DNA from: Spirochaetota bacterium
Lineage (GTDB): Bacteria; Spirochaetota; Spirochaetia; SZUA-6
DNA: 64,000 nucleotides
Reading direction: 5' to 3'
Assembly: GCA_013151965.1 (NCBI GenBank)
Contig: JAADHF010000131.1
Location: 193,763 to 257,762, forward strand
Shown piece by piece: positions 45,293-54,833 of the stretch. A program made the position numbers and the translations under genes. Below the pieces are notes generated by a model. The model was given only the letters and a program-made list of their open reading frames with translations, searched no databases and was not told the DNA's origin. The stretch's first letter is position 1; each line of letters opens with the position of its first letter.

Positions 45293-46204
45293 ATGGCTGA
45301 CCGGGTAATTATCGGAAAAAGATCAAAGTGGTGGAACGAGGAAACACGGCTCGCCTATCTTCTGCTTTTCCCTGCTGTTTTTGTTCTTGTCGCATTTATG
45401 TTTTATCCTATCGTTTATGTGTTTTTGATGTCCTTTTTTAATGCGGATAAGCTTGGGAGACTAAGGGCATTTTCCGGTTTAAAGAATTATAAAACGTTAC
45501 TGGCTACGAAGGAATTCTGGAAGGTAACAGGACGCTCTATTATATGGACAGCCATTGGCGTATTTTCCAAAACAATTTTCGGACTTGTAATAGCGCTTCT
45601 TTTAAATGTAGAGTACCGCGGCAGAAAGTTTTCACGGATGCTCTTTATCGTTCCGTGGGCATCTGCGGTTCCTATCAGTGCAATGCTCTGGATGTGGGTT
45701 TACAACCCGGAATTCGGCTTACTTAACTATACTCTGGAGGTTACAGGGTTGTGGAAAAATCCGCCGGTATGGCTGGGGAAACCCATATCGGCTTTCGGTG
45801 CCTGTATGTGGGTGGATATATGGATAGGTATTCCCTTTATGGCACTGGTTTTTCTTGCAGGGATGCAGTCGATTCCTTCGGAACGGTATGAATCGGCTTA
45901 TATAGACGGCGTTAATTCAATGCAGAAATTCTTTTACATTACTCTTCCCGGTATCGGGGAACTGCTTATGATTGCAACATTGCTTTCCAGTTTGTGGACC
46001 TTTAATGACTTTAATGTTATCTATATTCTTACAAGGGGCGGACCAGCCAATTCTACAAATATCCTTATCACTTCCATATATCAGTACGGTTTTGAATGGC
46101 TTAAATTTAATACGGCCTCTGTAATGGCGGTTGTTACGTTTCTGATTCTTTCTATAGTCAGTATTATATATGCAGGAATATACTTTAAAAGGGAGCGTGA
46201 ATAA
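45293..46204 (+). CDS. Sugar ABC transporter permease (MalF-like)
   Basis: A 303-aa inner-membrane protein with six helices. The ATPase-docking EAA loop is ERYESAYIDGVNSMQKFFYI followed by TLPGI. GGGGAAAG lies before the ATG. It starts just after the hairpin and its stop shares one base with the next start. The partner MalG-like protein follows. Confidence 0.9.
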   Translation: MADRVIIGKRSKWWNEETRLAYLLLFPAVFVLVAFMFYPIVYVFLMSFFNADKLGRLRAFSGLKNYKTLLATKEFWKVTGRSIIWTAIGVFSKTIFGLVIALLLNVEYRGRKFSRMLFIVPWASAVPISAMLWMWVYNPEFGLLNYTLEVTGLWKNPPVWLGKPISAFGACMWVDIWIGIPFMALVFLAGMQSIPSERYESAYIDGVNSMQKFFYITLPGIGELLMIATLLSSLWTFNDFNVIYILTRGGPANSTNILITSIYQYGFEWLKFNTASVMAVVTFLILSIVSIIYAGIYFKRERE

Positions 46205-47034
46205 TGAAGTGGAGAAACAGATCGAAGCCCTTTGTTATTATTATTACTATTCTACTCCTGCTGTTTATGCTTTTCCCTTTCTTTGTGATGATATCGACAA
46301 TGCTTAAATCAGGGGAGGGTGTTTACACCTCTCCGCCCAATTGGATTCCAAAAAAGATTATGTTTTCCAACTTTATCACGGTATGGACCGAGTATGACCT
46401 TTTGGGTTATTTCGAGAGCAGTTTAATCATTGCAATCGGTGCGACTATTTTTAATACGCTTCTCAGTGTTCCTGCCGCTTATGCCGTGGCAAGACTGAAA
46501 TTTCCGGGCAGGAAAACAATTCTTTATATGTTTCTTGTCATTCAGATGTTCTCGCCTGTAGTTGTTGTTATCTCGCTCTTTAAAATAATAGCAGGGATTC
46601 ATCTTCTGGATACTTATATAAGTCTTATATTGACGGATACTGTTTTTACTCTTGCATTTACAACATGGATGCTGAATGGATATTTTAAGTCTATTCCGCT
46701 TGATATAGAGCAGGCGGCTTTGATCGACGGCTGTACGAGAGGTCAGACCATAACAAGAATCATGCTTCCTATTGCGGTTCCGGGACTTGTTACTACTATG
46801 ATCTATACATTTATCTTTGCATGGAATGAATTTCTATTTGCACTTTCCTTTATAAAGTCGAGGCCCAAAATGCCGTTAACAATCGGCCTCTATAACTTTG
46901 TCGGCAGATGGTCCACACAATGGCAGTACCTGACAATGTCGGCATTTCTGGCTCTAATTCCGGTTCTTTTTCTCTTCTACGTAATTGAACGCCGGCTCGT
47001 TGCAGGTCTTGCGGGAGGGGCTGTCAAAGGGTAG
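46204..47034 (+). CDS. Sugar ABC transporter permease (MalG-like)
   Basis: A 276-aa inner-membrane protein with six helices and EAA loop EQAALIDGCTRGQTITRIML. It starts on the last base of the previous stop (ATAATG), with GGGAG upstream. With the MalF-like subunit it forms the channel. No MsmK-like ATPase gene is nearby, so a shared ATPase elsewhere is expected. Confidence 0.9.
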   Translation: MKWRNRSKPFVIIITILLLLFMLFPFFVMISTMLKSGEGVYTSPPNWIPKKIMFSNFITVWTEYDLLGYFESSLIIAIGATIFNTLLSVPAAYAVARLKFPGRKTILYMFLVIQMFSPVVVVISLFKIIAGIHLLDTYISLILTDTVFTLAFTTWMLNGYFKSIPLDIEQAALIDGCTRGQTITRIMLPIAVPGLVTTMIYTFIFAWNEFLFALSFIKSRPKMPLTIGLYNFVGRWSTQWQYLTMSAFLALIPVLFLFYVIERRLVAGLAGGAVKG

Positions 47035-47060
47035 TTAGAATCTACAGGAGATATAAAAGA

Positions 47061-49949
47061 ATGAATAGTCTAAAAGAAATTGCCGGTTCTTCATGTCTGC
47101 CGCTGGAAGATATAGCTGTCATTGAAGAAGCTCTTCTAAAAACAGGGTATTTTACAACTGAAAGGGCAAGACTGGAACTAAAATGGTTTGCCGTTGATCT
47201 CGGAATAGATGAGTACTATTTTAAAACTTCAGGCACAAAAGAGATTGCCGAACATCTCATAGCATTAAGTGCTTCCAAACTGGTTTCGGAGCATGGAGGA
47301 GCCGGTTTCGGTGTACAGTTGATCAACGAAAGGGATAACAGGGCTACATATATTGTGGAAGAAGAATCTTCCAGAACAGAAGAAATAGAAAAGAGGATAG
47401 AACAGCGTTATCCTATGTTCAGAATAGAGAGTTATCAGGCAAAAGGGGGCAGCCGTCCTCCTGCTTTGCGGTTCTATATAGTAACAAAACCTGTTTTTAA
47501 AAAGTCTTCCGAAGATAATAAAAAGAATACCTTCGAAACTGCAGCCGGCCTGGCTTTTTTATCAAGATCCGCAGGTGAAACAATTGCGCGGTACAAGAAG
47601 GCCTGGGAGGCTATGAATAGAAGAGAATCTCCGTATATTTCGATTACCGGCAAACCCGATACAAACGAAACAAGAGTAATGGTCGGGATCCATGGTTCGG
47701 GGAAAAGGCAGTTTTTAACGAATTTTTCTCATCTTCTTTACAAATACGGTATTAATTCCAATAGAAAGTACAGGGAGATTTTTACCGACAATAAGCGGAT
47801 ATACTCGTATTACTTTGATAAAATGGAAGCGGATGTTATTGAGGAATTCTCACGCGACCTTAATGCTGTTGTAATGCTGCCGGAAAATCCGGTAACACAG
47901 CTTTTCCTCGATGAAAAATATTCTGCTCAGGAAACCATGTACGCGATTTCCGCTGCAATGTTTACCCATCAATTCATGTCCATACTTACGGAAGAATACA
48001 TCGCCATGGAGAAAGCTGTAAAAGATCAGCCGGAAGTAAAAGGTATTCTTGATAATTTCAGGCTGCTCCTTATTAAAGATACCTTTTCTTCCTCGATGAT
48101 CGCACAGACCGTGTTAAAACATTATAAAATAGTTTCCCTCCTGTACTCCAGTTTTCTTGAAAAATTCGAAAAGCGGAGCAGAGCGGAAAATCACAAAAAA
48201 TTAAAAGAAAAAATAGTATCGGTAATCGAACGCGATGTTCCGTCGAACAGGGATAGAACCATACTTAAATATTTCTTAACCTTTAATGAATCGATTTTAA
48301 AAACAAATTTTACTATGAGAGATAAAACCTGTATGGCCTACAGGCTGGAACCTTCCTTTCTTAACAGAGTGGATTTCCCGGAGAAGGTGTTCGGACTCTT
48401 TTTCCTTGTGGGCAGAGAATTTATCGGGTTTCATATACGTTTTCGTGATATTGCGCGCGGAGGCATAAGAATCGTTAAATCACGGAATATCGATTCGTAC
48501 TATCATAATGTAGATACCATATTTTTCGAAAACTACAACCTTGCATCAACACAGCAGAAAAAAAACAAGGATATACCGGAAGGCGGTTCTAAAGGGACTA
48601 TTCTTCTTAATATTACAAATCAGAATGAAGAAGAGAGGGCATTTAAAAGTTATATCGATGGAATATTAGACATAGTAATGCCTTCTGATAATATTAAGGA
48701 CTTCTACGGCAGAAAAGAGATCCTCTTTATGGGCCCGGATGAAAGGACAGCAGGTTTAATGGACTGGGCGGCTCTATATGCAAAGAGGAGGGGTTTTCCT
48801 TTCTGGAAAGCATTTACAACAGGCAAATCACCGGAAATCGGCGGTATTCCCCATGATATGTACGGAATGACGACAATAGGGATTCATGAGTATGTTTTAG
48901 GTGTACTCGGGAAATTGGGACTGGAGGAGAGCGGCATAACAAAGGTTCTGACCGGAGGCCCGGACGGCGATCTGGGAAGCAACGAAATAAGGATATCCCG
49001 TGATAAAACTCTTGTTATTATCGATGGCAGCGGCGTTTTGTACGACCCGGAAGGGTTAAACAGGGAAGAGCTTAATAAACTTGCAGTTAAACGGGTAACT
49101 GCGGAAGAGTACAACCGGAATCTTCTCTCCAAACAGGGGTTTTTTGTATCCGTTAATGATAAAGAGATAAAGCTGCCGGACGGTGCCTTTGTTTCTAACG
49201 GCGAAGATCTTAGAAACAAATTTCATCTTGACCCGAGGGCAAGTGCGGATATTCTGGTGCCCTGCGGCGGCAGGCCGGGAGCTGTTAATATATCTAACTG
49301 GAAGGGGCTGTTCAGGAAGGACGGCACTCCCAAATTCAGGGCAATTGTCGAAGGGGCAAATCTGTTTATAACGGAGGATGCGCGGCTCAGGCTGGAAGAG
49401 AACGGGATAATTCTTTTTAAAGATGCTTCCACGAACAAGGGGGGTGTAACATCATCCTCCCTGGAGGTCTTTGCATCGCTTGCACTCGGCGATGATGAGT
49501 TTAACGAACACATGAGGGTACACAACGGGAAATTATCTGATTTCAGGAAAGTATATATCGAAGAGATTATAGCAACGATAAAGAAAAATGCCAGGGCGGA
49601 GTTTAATCTTTTGTGGACTGAGCACGAACAAAGCGGAGTCCCTTTTACAATTCTTACAAATGAGATAAGTAAAAAAATAAACAGGATTACGGATTCTATC
49701 TATGCCTCGGAGCTGTCGGAACCATCGGAGCTGTCGGGCAGTCACAGGCTGAAAGAGATTGTAATAGAGAAATATTCTCCTGATGTGCTGATTAAACTTA
49801 CCGGCCTGGATAACATTATAAAGAGGGTTCCTGATAATTATCTTAACGCTGTATTTGCAACAAAAATTGCGACCGATTTTGTTTACAATTTCGGTCTGCA
49901 TTCAACTGAGATAGACTTTTACAGATTTTTAGAGAGCCTTAAAGGATAA
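47061..49949 (+). CDS. Large NAD-specific glutamate dehydrogenase (about 110 kDa type)
   Basis: A 962-aa enzyme of the large NAD-GDH class known from fungi, protists and some bacteria. The catalytic part lies in the second half: FIGFHIRFRDIARGGIRIVK, GSKGTILLNI, GPDERTAGLMDWAALYAKRR and the Rossmann-side GGPDGDLGSNEI. The first half (about 1-400) is a regulatory-type region without known motifs. AGGAGAT precedes the ATG. This class works mainly in glutamate breakdown; here it sits next to sugar uptake genes. It is not related closely to the 418-aa GDH at 40326. Confidence 0.88.
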   Translation: MNSLKEIAGSSCLPLEDIAVIEEALLKTGYFTTERARLELKWFAVDLGIDEYYFKTSGTKEIAEHLIALSASKLVSEHGGAGFGVQLINERDNRATYIVEEESSRTEEIEKRIEQRYPMFRIESYQAKGGSRPPALRFYIVTKPVFKKSSEDNKKNTFETAAGLAFLSRSAGETIARYKKAWEAMNRRESPYISITGKPDTNETRVMVGIHGSGKRQFLTNFSHLLYKYGINSNRKYREIFTDNKRIYSYYFDKMEADVIEEFSRDLNAVVMLPENPVTQLFLDEKYSAQETMYAISAAMFTHQFMSILTEEYIAMEKAVKDQPEVKGILDNFRLLLIKDTFSSSMIAQTVLKHYKIVSLLYSSFLEKFEKRSRAENHKKLKEKIVSVIERDVPSNRDRTILKYFLTFNESILKTNFTMRDKTCMAYRLEPSFLNRVDFPEKVFGLFFLVGREFIGFHIRFRDIARGGIRIVKSRNIDSYYHNVDTIFFENYNLASTQQKKNKDIPEGGSKGTILLNITNQNEEERAFKSYIDGILDIVMPSDNIKDFYGRKEILFMGPDERTAGLMDWAALYAKRRGFPFWKAFTTGKSPEIGGIPHDMYGMTTIGIHEYVLGVLGKLGLEESGITKVLTGGPDGDLGSNEIRISRDKTLVIIDGSGVLYDPEGLNREELNKLAVKRVTAEEYNRNLLSKQGFFVSVNDKEIKLPDGAFVSNGEDLRNKFHLDPRASADILVPCGGRPGAVNISNWKGLFRKDGTPKFRAIVEGANLFITEDARLRLEENGIILFKDASTNKGGVTSSSLEVFASLALGDDEFNEHMRVHNGKLSDFRKVYIEEIIATIKKNARAEFNLLWTEHEQSGVPFTILTNEISKKINRITDSIYASELSEPSELSGSHRLKEIVIEKYSPDVLIKLTGLDNIIKRVPDNYLNAVFATKIATDFVYNFGLHSTEIDFYRFLESLKG

Positions 49950-50297
49950 TAAAGACTATCCGTTTTCTAATTTTAAGACATCTGTTCTTCAGCAATTTAC
50001 ACTGAAAGAAAATAATTACACTATTACCTGTTTTTCCTGTTACAGGGTCTGCAATAGCCTGCAGATAGTTCATTGATTCAACTGCAAAGAAATTATTTAA
50101 GAAAATATACTCATTAATAGCTCTATTATTTGTAAAATTATATTTATTAACCTTGACAAAAGGATAATAATCATTAAAATTACGATTAATTATGTATGTA
50201 TCCGGCTTAATAAAGTCAATATTAAATTATTAAAAGGATACTTTGTTGGATATAAGATGCAATTTTATATAACAACTTTTTAAAAGGAGGTATATAT
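49950..50297. other. Intergenic region of 348 bp
   Basis: No gene or tRNA-like structure is seen. The left part has a weak stem (GGATA/TATCC) just after the GDH stop. The right part holds the promoter at 50153-50180 and a leader of about 110 nt ending in AAAAGGAGG before ATG 50298. The region is very AT-rich, in contrast with the genes around it. Confidence 0.7.
50153..50180 (+). promoter_or_regulatory. Promoter of the second sugar ABC operon
   Basis: TTGACA (50153-50158), 16-bp spacer, TAAAAT (50175-50180). The arrangement TTGACAAAA, 12 nt, TTAAAATTA is repeated with identical spacing at 53496-53525, upstream of the enzyme genes of the same island. Confidence 0.75.
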
Positions 50298-51596
50298 ATG
50301 AAAAGAGTTGTGATTCTTGTAATCGTCATGGTTTTACTGTTAACCATGGCGGCTTTTACCGAGGGGAAACAGGAAAAAGGTCCGGTCACATTGACCTTCT
50401 GGTTTCCAGCCGGTGCAATTACTGCCACATCGATGCCATTCCGGGATGGTTCCCGTCCGTGGACTTCTTTCGAAGCAGAAAACAACGTCAGAATTAATGT
50501 GATTGCTGTAAATTATGAAACTATGAAGCAGAAGCTCCTGACCTCGCTTGCCGGCGGAAAAGCACCGGATATTGCAATGGTCGACAGCTCCTGGATGGGT
50601 GCATTTGTAAAGGACAAAGCACTGGTTCCGATTGCACCGGATGATGCAAAGAACTGGCTGGACGGGGTTTCCCCGGATACAAGAGAGCTTTCCGATTGGG
50701 GCGGCGGCAAGATGTACGGTTACCCCAACTGGGGAGAGGATGCCTATGCACTGACATGGAACGTGGATATGTTCAGGGAAGCAGGACTCGATCCGGACAA
50801 AGCCCCGGCGTACCTTGCTGAATTCAGAGAGTATTCCAAAAAGCTTACAGTCAGGGAGGGAGGTGAGTTAAAACGTGTCGGTTATGCAATACGGCATGTA
50901 GGAGAACCGAATGGCATAGTGGATAAGTGGGATTGGCTTCTGGTTTCTTCCGGAGTCAAATACGTGGATCCTCCTACAGTGCTGACAGGAGGCAGGAGTA
51001 TTATAGATATTCCGCCTGTGAGAAAGGCACTTCAATCCGCTCATGATATGCTTTACGTGGATAAATCCACCTCACTGAAATTTCCGGACCCGAGAGAATG
51101 CCTGTTAAAGGGACTTGCCGCCATGCAGATAAGCGAACTGGTAAGCATACAGGTAAGGCAGCCCAGGGAGGCACCCAATCTGAAGTGGGCCTTCGCACCG
51201 CCGCCTGCTGCTGAGAAAGGCGGAAAGCCCGCTGTACATATCTCGGCATGGAACTTTTCTGTCTTATCACCATCGAGGAACAAAGAACTGGCACTTAAGG
51301 CAATAAAATGGTATACGAATAAGGAAAATGATTTTAATATGGCCAAAAAGTACAGATCAACGCCAAGATGGATGGAAAATTACAATAAAGAACCTTTTCT
51401 GTCCGATCCTTTCGTAAAGCAGTTTAAATCGCTCCTGCCGTACGGGCAGCCATATCCTAAAAACCTTGCACTTCCAGGTATAATGGAAGGCATCGGTGCT
51501 GCAATCCAGAAAATTATGCAGAATACGGTCAGCGTGGAGGATGCTCTTAAAGGAGCGCAGAAAAAGGCAGATGCAGCAATAGAAGCAACGAAGTAA
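50298..51596 (+). CDS. Carbohydrate ABC transporter solute-binding protein (island locus)
   Basis: A 432-aa exported family 1 binding protein with signal helix (1-21) and no lipobox Cys. The N-terminus of the mature part reads GPVTLTFWFPAGAITAT, and the hinge-region PNWGEDAYALTWNVDMF is typical. AAAAGGAGG precedes the ATG. It leads a three-gene transporter operon in front of an aminotransferase/dehydrogenase set, so its ligand is probably the substrate of those enzymes. Ligand unknown. Confidence 0.88.
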   Translation: MKRVVILVIVMVLLLTMAAFTEGKQEKGPVTLTFWFPAGAITATSMPFRDGSRPWTSFEAENNVRINVIAVNYETMKQKLLTSLAGGKAPDIAMVDSSWMGAFVKDKALVPIAPDDAKNWLDGVSPDTRELSDWGGGKMYGYPNWGEDAYALTWNVDMFREAGLDPDKAPAYLAEFREYSKKLTVREGGELKRVGYAIRHVGEPNGIVDKWDWLLVSSGVKYVDPPTVLTGGRSIIDIPPVRKALQSAHDMLYVDKSTSLKFPDPRECLLKGLAAMQISELVSIQVRQPREAPNLKWAFAPPPAAEKGGKPAVHISAWNFSVLSPSRNKELALKAIKWYTNKENDFNMAKKYRSTPRWMENYNKEPFLSDPFVKQFKSLLPYGQPYPKNLALPGIMEGIGAAIQKIMQNTVSVEDALKGAQKKADAAIEATK

Positions 51597-51615
51597 AATC
51601 CAAAGTAATTAAAAA

Positions 51616-51655
51616 TGTCCCCTGGTCCGTCAATAACGTCAATAACCGGGGGACA
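51616..51655 (+). terminator. Hairpin between binding protein and permease genes (island locus)
   Basis: TGTCCCCTGGT (51616-51626) pairs with ACCGGGGGACA (51645-51655) with one G-U pair. No T-run follows, so it is more likely an RNA-stabilising or processing stem than a full terminator. It occupies the same place as the hairpin at 45244. Confidence 0.6.
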
Positions 51656-51676
51656 ATACTGTAGAAAGGAGAGGGT

Positions 51677-52573
51677 ATGCAAATGATCGACGGTTTTCTG
51701 TTTAAGGCAAAAAAGAACAGATGGCACTATGCGTATTTGTTTATTGCACCTGTGTTGATCTTCTTCGGATTATTCAGGGTATACCCGGCAGTGGAGACAC
51801 TTATTTTTAGTTTTTTCAAGGTAGAAATAGTGGCGAGACGGTACCAGTGGGTCGGGCTGAAGAACTTCTCTCTCCTGCTTCGTGATGATTCTTTTATAAG
51901 GGCGATTTCGAATACTTTTGTCTATGCAATCTACATAGTGACAATATCGGCATTCCTTGGTCTTATTCTTGCCGCAATGTTTAATTCAAATATGAAATTA
52001 GGCTCTCTGTTCAAGGCTGTCTACTTTGTTCCGTTCATAACAAGCACTGTAGCAGCTGCTGTAGTCTGGGGCTACCTGTACGATCCTAAATTCGGTCTTT
52101 TTAATATGATTCTGAAACTTCTGAATCTGCCGCAGCGCGGGTGGATTTCATCCTACAAGGATGCCCTGGGGAGCATAATCGTTTTCAGTATATGGAAAAC
52201 TCTCGGTTACAATATGATTATCTTTATTACAGGATTACAGAATATTCCTGAAACCTATTACGAAGCCGCTGTTATCGACGGTGCCGGGCCCCTGACAAGA
52301 TTTTTCAGGATAACGATTCCCCTGATATCTCCGACGATTTTTTTTGTCGTTATTTATAACACAATTCTTTCGCTGAAAGTTTTCGATCAGGTCTTCGTCC
52401 TTACAGCTGGGGGGCCTGCGGAAGCCAGCACTGTGGTTGTACTGCAAATTTACAACCAGGCATTTCTGAACTATCGTTTTGGTTATGCGTCGTCTATGGC
52501 ATTTGTTTTGTTCTTTATGATTATGATAATTACAATTTTACAATACTCCCTGAGCAGGAAATGGGCGGTATAG
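51677..52573 (+). CDS. Sugar ABC transporter permease (MalF/UgpA-like, island locus)
   Basis: A 298-aa inner-membrane protein with six helices and EAA loop TYYEAAVIDGAGPLTRFFRI. AAAGGAGAG lies before the start. Its 3' end is very close to the next gene, which has its own AGGA site. It forms the translocation channel with the following permease. Confidence 0.9.
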   Translation: MQMIDGFLFKAKKNRWHYAYLFIAPVLIFFGLFRVYPAVETLIFSFFKVEIVARRYQWVGLKNFSLLLRDDSFIRAISNTFVYAIYIVTISAFLGLILAAMFNSNMKLGSLFKAVYFVPFITSTVAAAVVWGYLYDPKFGLFNMILKLLNLPQRGWISSYKDALGSIIVFSIWKTLGYNMIIFITGLQNIPETYYEAAVIDGAGPLTRFFRITIPLISPTIFFVVIYNTILSLKVFDQVFVLTAGGPAEASTVVVLQIYNQAFLNYRFGYASSMAFVLFFMIMIITILQYSLSRKWAV

Positions 52574-52578
52574 GAATT

Positions 52579-53424
52579 ATGAAATCAACACTGTTTCAAC
52601 AGGGAATAAAAATAACCGGAAATACATTCGTATATTTCCTGCTGACGCTTTTTGGAATTCTGATGATTCTTCCCTTTTACTGGATGATAGTTACTTCCTT
52701 CCAGATACCGGAGAATCTTATAACTTTTCCGCCTAAATGGTGGCCGCAGCCTCCTACCGCAGAGCATTACAGGAATGCTATAAAGAAGGCTCCCTTTCTC
52801 CTCTACTACAGGAACAGCCTGTTTATTGCAGCAATATCGGTAAGCTCTTCAATATTTTTCGGATTGTTTGCAGGTTATGCTTTTGCAGTATATCATTTTC
52901 CGCTGCAGGGATTCTTCTTTATTCTCATCTTGAGTACTCTTATGGTTCCTATCCAGGTTACTTCGGTTTCTCTTTACATACTTATGGCTCGATTCGGATG
53001 GATCGACACATTTGCCGGGATACTTGCTCCGAATTTCGCCAGTGCTTTTGCCGTTTTTTTTATGCGTCAGACAATTATAAGCATGCCGGTTGACCTGATC
53101 GATGCAGCCAGAATAGACGGTGCCGGTGAAATTCGTATTGTAATCAATATTATATCTCCCCTTGTAAAAAGCGTAATTGCTACGATGGCCCTGATCCTGT
53201 TCATTGATTCATGGAACGATTTCTTATGGCCTGTGATTATCATAAACTCAAAATATTTAAGAACGATCCCGGTAGGCATTGCTTTTTTCAAAGACCCCTA
53301 TCACATCAATTTCGGCCCGCTTATGGCGGCAACGTCGATTGCAACAATGCCCATGATCATTATCTACCTCTTTCTCCAGAGGTTTGTTATAAAAGGCATA
53401 GCGACTACAGGTCTGAAATTTTAA
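52579..53424 (+). CDS. Sugar ABC transporter permease (MalG/UgpE-like, island locus)
   Basis: A 281-aa inner-membrane protein with six helices and EAA loop DLIDAARIDGAGEIRIVINI. AGGA about 4 nt upstream supports ATG 52579; an in-frame ATG at 52561 would overlap the previous gene by 13 bp. No ATPase gene follows, as in the first sugar operon. Confidence 0.88.
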   Translation: MKSTLFQQGIKITGNTFVYFLLTLFGILMILPFYWMIVTSFQIPENLITFPPKWWPQPPTAEHYRNAIKKAPFLLYYRNSLFIAAISVSSSIFFGLFAGYAFAVYHFPLQGFFFILILSTLMVPIQVTSVSLYILMARFGWIDTFAGILAPNFASAFAVFFMRQTIISMPVDLIDAARIDGAGEIRIVINIISPLVKSVIATMALILFIDSWNDFLWPVIIINSKYLRTIPVGIAFFKDPYHINFGPLMAATSIATMPMIIIYLFLQRFVIKGIATTGLKF

Positions 53425-53495
53425 GGTTTTCGAAAGCTATGTGCCTGTATAAGGAAAACAAATCTGATATATATCAAATATTTTATCAAATAGTC

Positions 53496-53523
53496 TTGAC
53501 AAAAACTTGTTTATATTTAAAAT
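53496..53523 (+). promoter_or_regulatory. Promoter of the aminotransferase-dehydrogenase-ROK operon
   Basis: TTGACA (53496-53501), 16-bp spacer, TAAAAT (53518-53523), followed at once by a palindrome. The hexamers, flanking A-runs and TTA extension match the promoter at 50153. Confidence 0.75.
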
Positions 53524-53542
53524 TAGATTTAATCGATCTAAT
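53522..53542 (+). promoter_or_regulatory. Palindromic operator candidate, probably for the ROK repressor
   Basis: ATTAGAT (53522-53528) and ATCTAAT (53536-53542) are perfect 7-bp inverted repeats with a 7-bp spacer, overlapping the -10 box and the predicted +1. At 50180-50190 the transporter promoter has only the left-hand similarity (ATTACGATTAAT). Confidence 0.55.
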
Positions 53543-53588
53543 ATAGCTTTAATAACACAAATAATTTATTTTAAGAGTGAGGATTGCA

Positions 53589-54833
53589 ATGGAAAAACTT
53601 GCTATTTTCGGCGGCAGAAAGACAAAGACAAAACCCTTCGGATCGGGTAAACGCATTGGTGAAGACGAAATAAAAGAGATACTGGAAGCACTTGACAGCG
53701 ACATTCTTTTCTATGTTTTCGGAACAAAGGTAAAGCAGATGGAAAAGCTGATGATATCCTTATACGGGATAAAGTACTGCAGCGGATGTTCTTCGGGAAC
53801 TGCAGCGGTACACATTGCTCTCGGTTCGCTGCAGCTGGCACCAGGTACGGAAGTGATAACGTCCTCTGTCACCGACATGGGGTCTTTAACAGGAATCCTG
53901 TACCAGCTCCTTATACCGCGTTTTGCGGATATCGACCCGGAAACTTACAACATGGATCCTGGAAGCGTGGAGAGCCTGATAAACGGGAAAACCGGGGCAA
54001 TTCTCGTTGTCCACCACGCAGGATTACCGGCGGAACTTGACAGTCTGATGAAAATCGCAGCGAAACACAACCTTCCGTTGATAGAAGACTGTGCACAGGC
54101 TCACTATACAAAGTACAAAGGAAAACTATGCGGAACCTTCGGAGATGTTTCCGCATTCAGCCTGAATCATTTTAAGCTTATAACAACGGGATCAGGTGGA
54201 ATAGTTATGACCGGCAGGAAAGATCTGGAAGAGAATATAAGACTGTTCATCGATAAATGTTACTTCAGGGACGGAAGAGAGAGAAATCCTTACTTTCTTG
54301 CGCCGAATTACCAGATGTCAGAACTTCAGGGTGCAGTTGCAATAGGGCAGCTGAAAAAAATCGAGAGTATTGTCGAAAGGAGAAACAAGCTGGGGATGCG
54401 TCTTGTAAAGGGACTTGCAGAAATCAAAGGTATTATTCCGCAGAAAATTCCTGAGTACAGCACACATTCTTTTTTTCTTCTGGTAGTAAGGATTGATCCG
54501 GATGTTATTCGCGTTCCCGTTAAAGAGTTCTGCAGGGCACTTGAAGCCGAAGGAATTCCTTCCAAGCCCAACATGATCACCGGAGGTATGCCGGTTTATC
54601 TTTATGATATCTTCCAAAATAGAAGTGCCTTTCCGAAAAGTATGATTCCTTTTGTTTCCGAAGATCTTGGATCTAACCTTGAATATCAAAGGGGCTTGTG
54701 CCCCAATGCAGAGAATGCCTTCGAACATACTTTTAATTTAAATATAACTGAATTCTACACAGAGGAAGATATCGATGATATGATAAGGGCAATAACAAAA
54801 GTATCCGGTTATTACGAAAGAGGAAAAAGATGA
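53589..54833 (+). CDS. DegT/DnrJ/EryC1 family PLP aminotransferase
   Basis: A 414-aa sugar or cyclitol aminotransferase of fold type I. The PLP Lys is in FSLNHFKLITTGSGGIV, with VHHAGLPAELDSLM and DCAQAHYTKYKG before it. Such enzymes move an amino group between glutamate or glutamine and a keto sugar or inosose. TGAGGA about 5 nt upstream supports ATG 53589; an in-frame GTG lies at 53577. It overlaps the Gfo/Idh gene by 4 bp. Direction (amination or deamination) cannot be told, but transporter and ROK neighbours favour breakdown. Confidence 0.88.
   Translation: MEKLAIFGGRKTKTKPFGSGKRIGEDEIKEILEALDSDILFYVFGTKVKQMEKLMISLYGIKYCSGCSSGTAAVHIALGSLQLAPGTEVITSSVTDMGSLTGILYQLLIPRFADIDPETYNMDPGSVESLINGKTGAILVVHHAGLPAELDSLMKIAAKHNLPLIEDCAQAHYTKYKGKLCGTFGDVSAFSLNHFKLITTGSGGIVMTGRKDLEENIRLFIDKCYFRDGRERNPYFLAPNYQMSELQGAVAIGQLKKIESIVERRNKLGMRLVKGLAEIKGIIPQKIPEYSTHSFFLLVVRIDPDVIRVPVKEFCRALEAEGIPSKPNMITGGMPVYLYDIFQNRSAFPKSMIPFVSEDLGSNLEYQRGLCPNAENAFEHTFNLNITEFYTEEDIDDMIRAITKVSGYYERGKR

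Noticed and set aside
49950-50297. Small RNA gene in the AT-rich gap
   Set aside because: Only weak stems are visible and no terminator-like structure ends before the downstream promoter.
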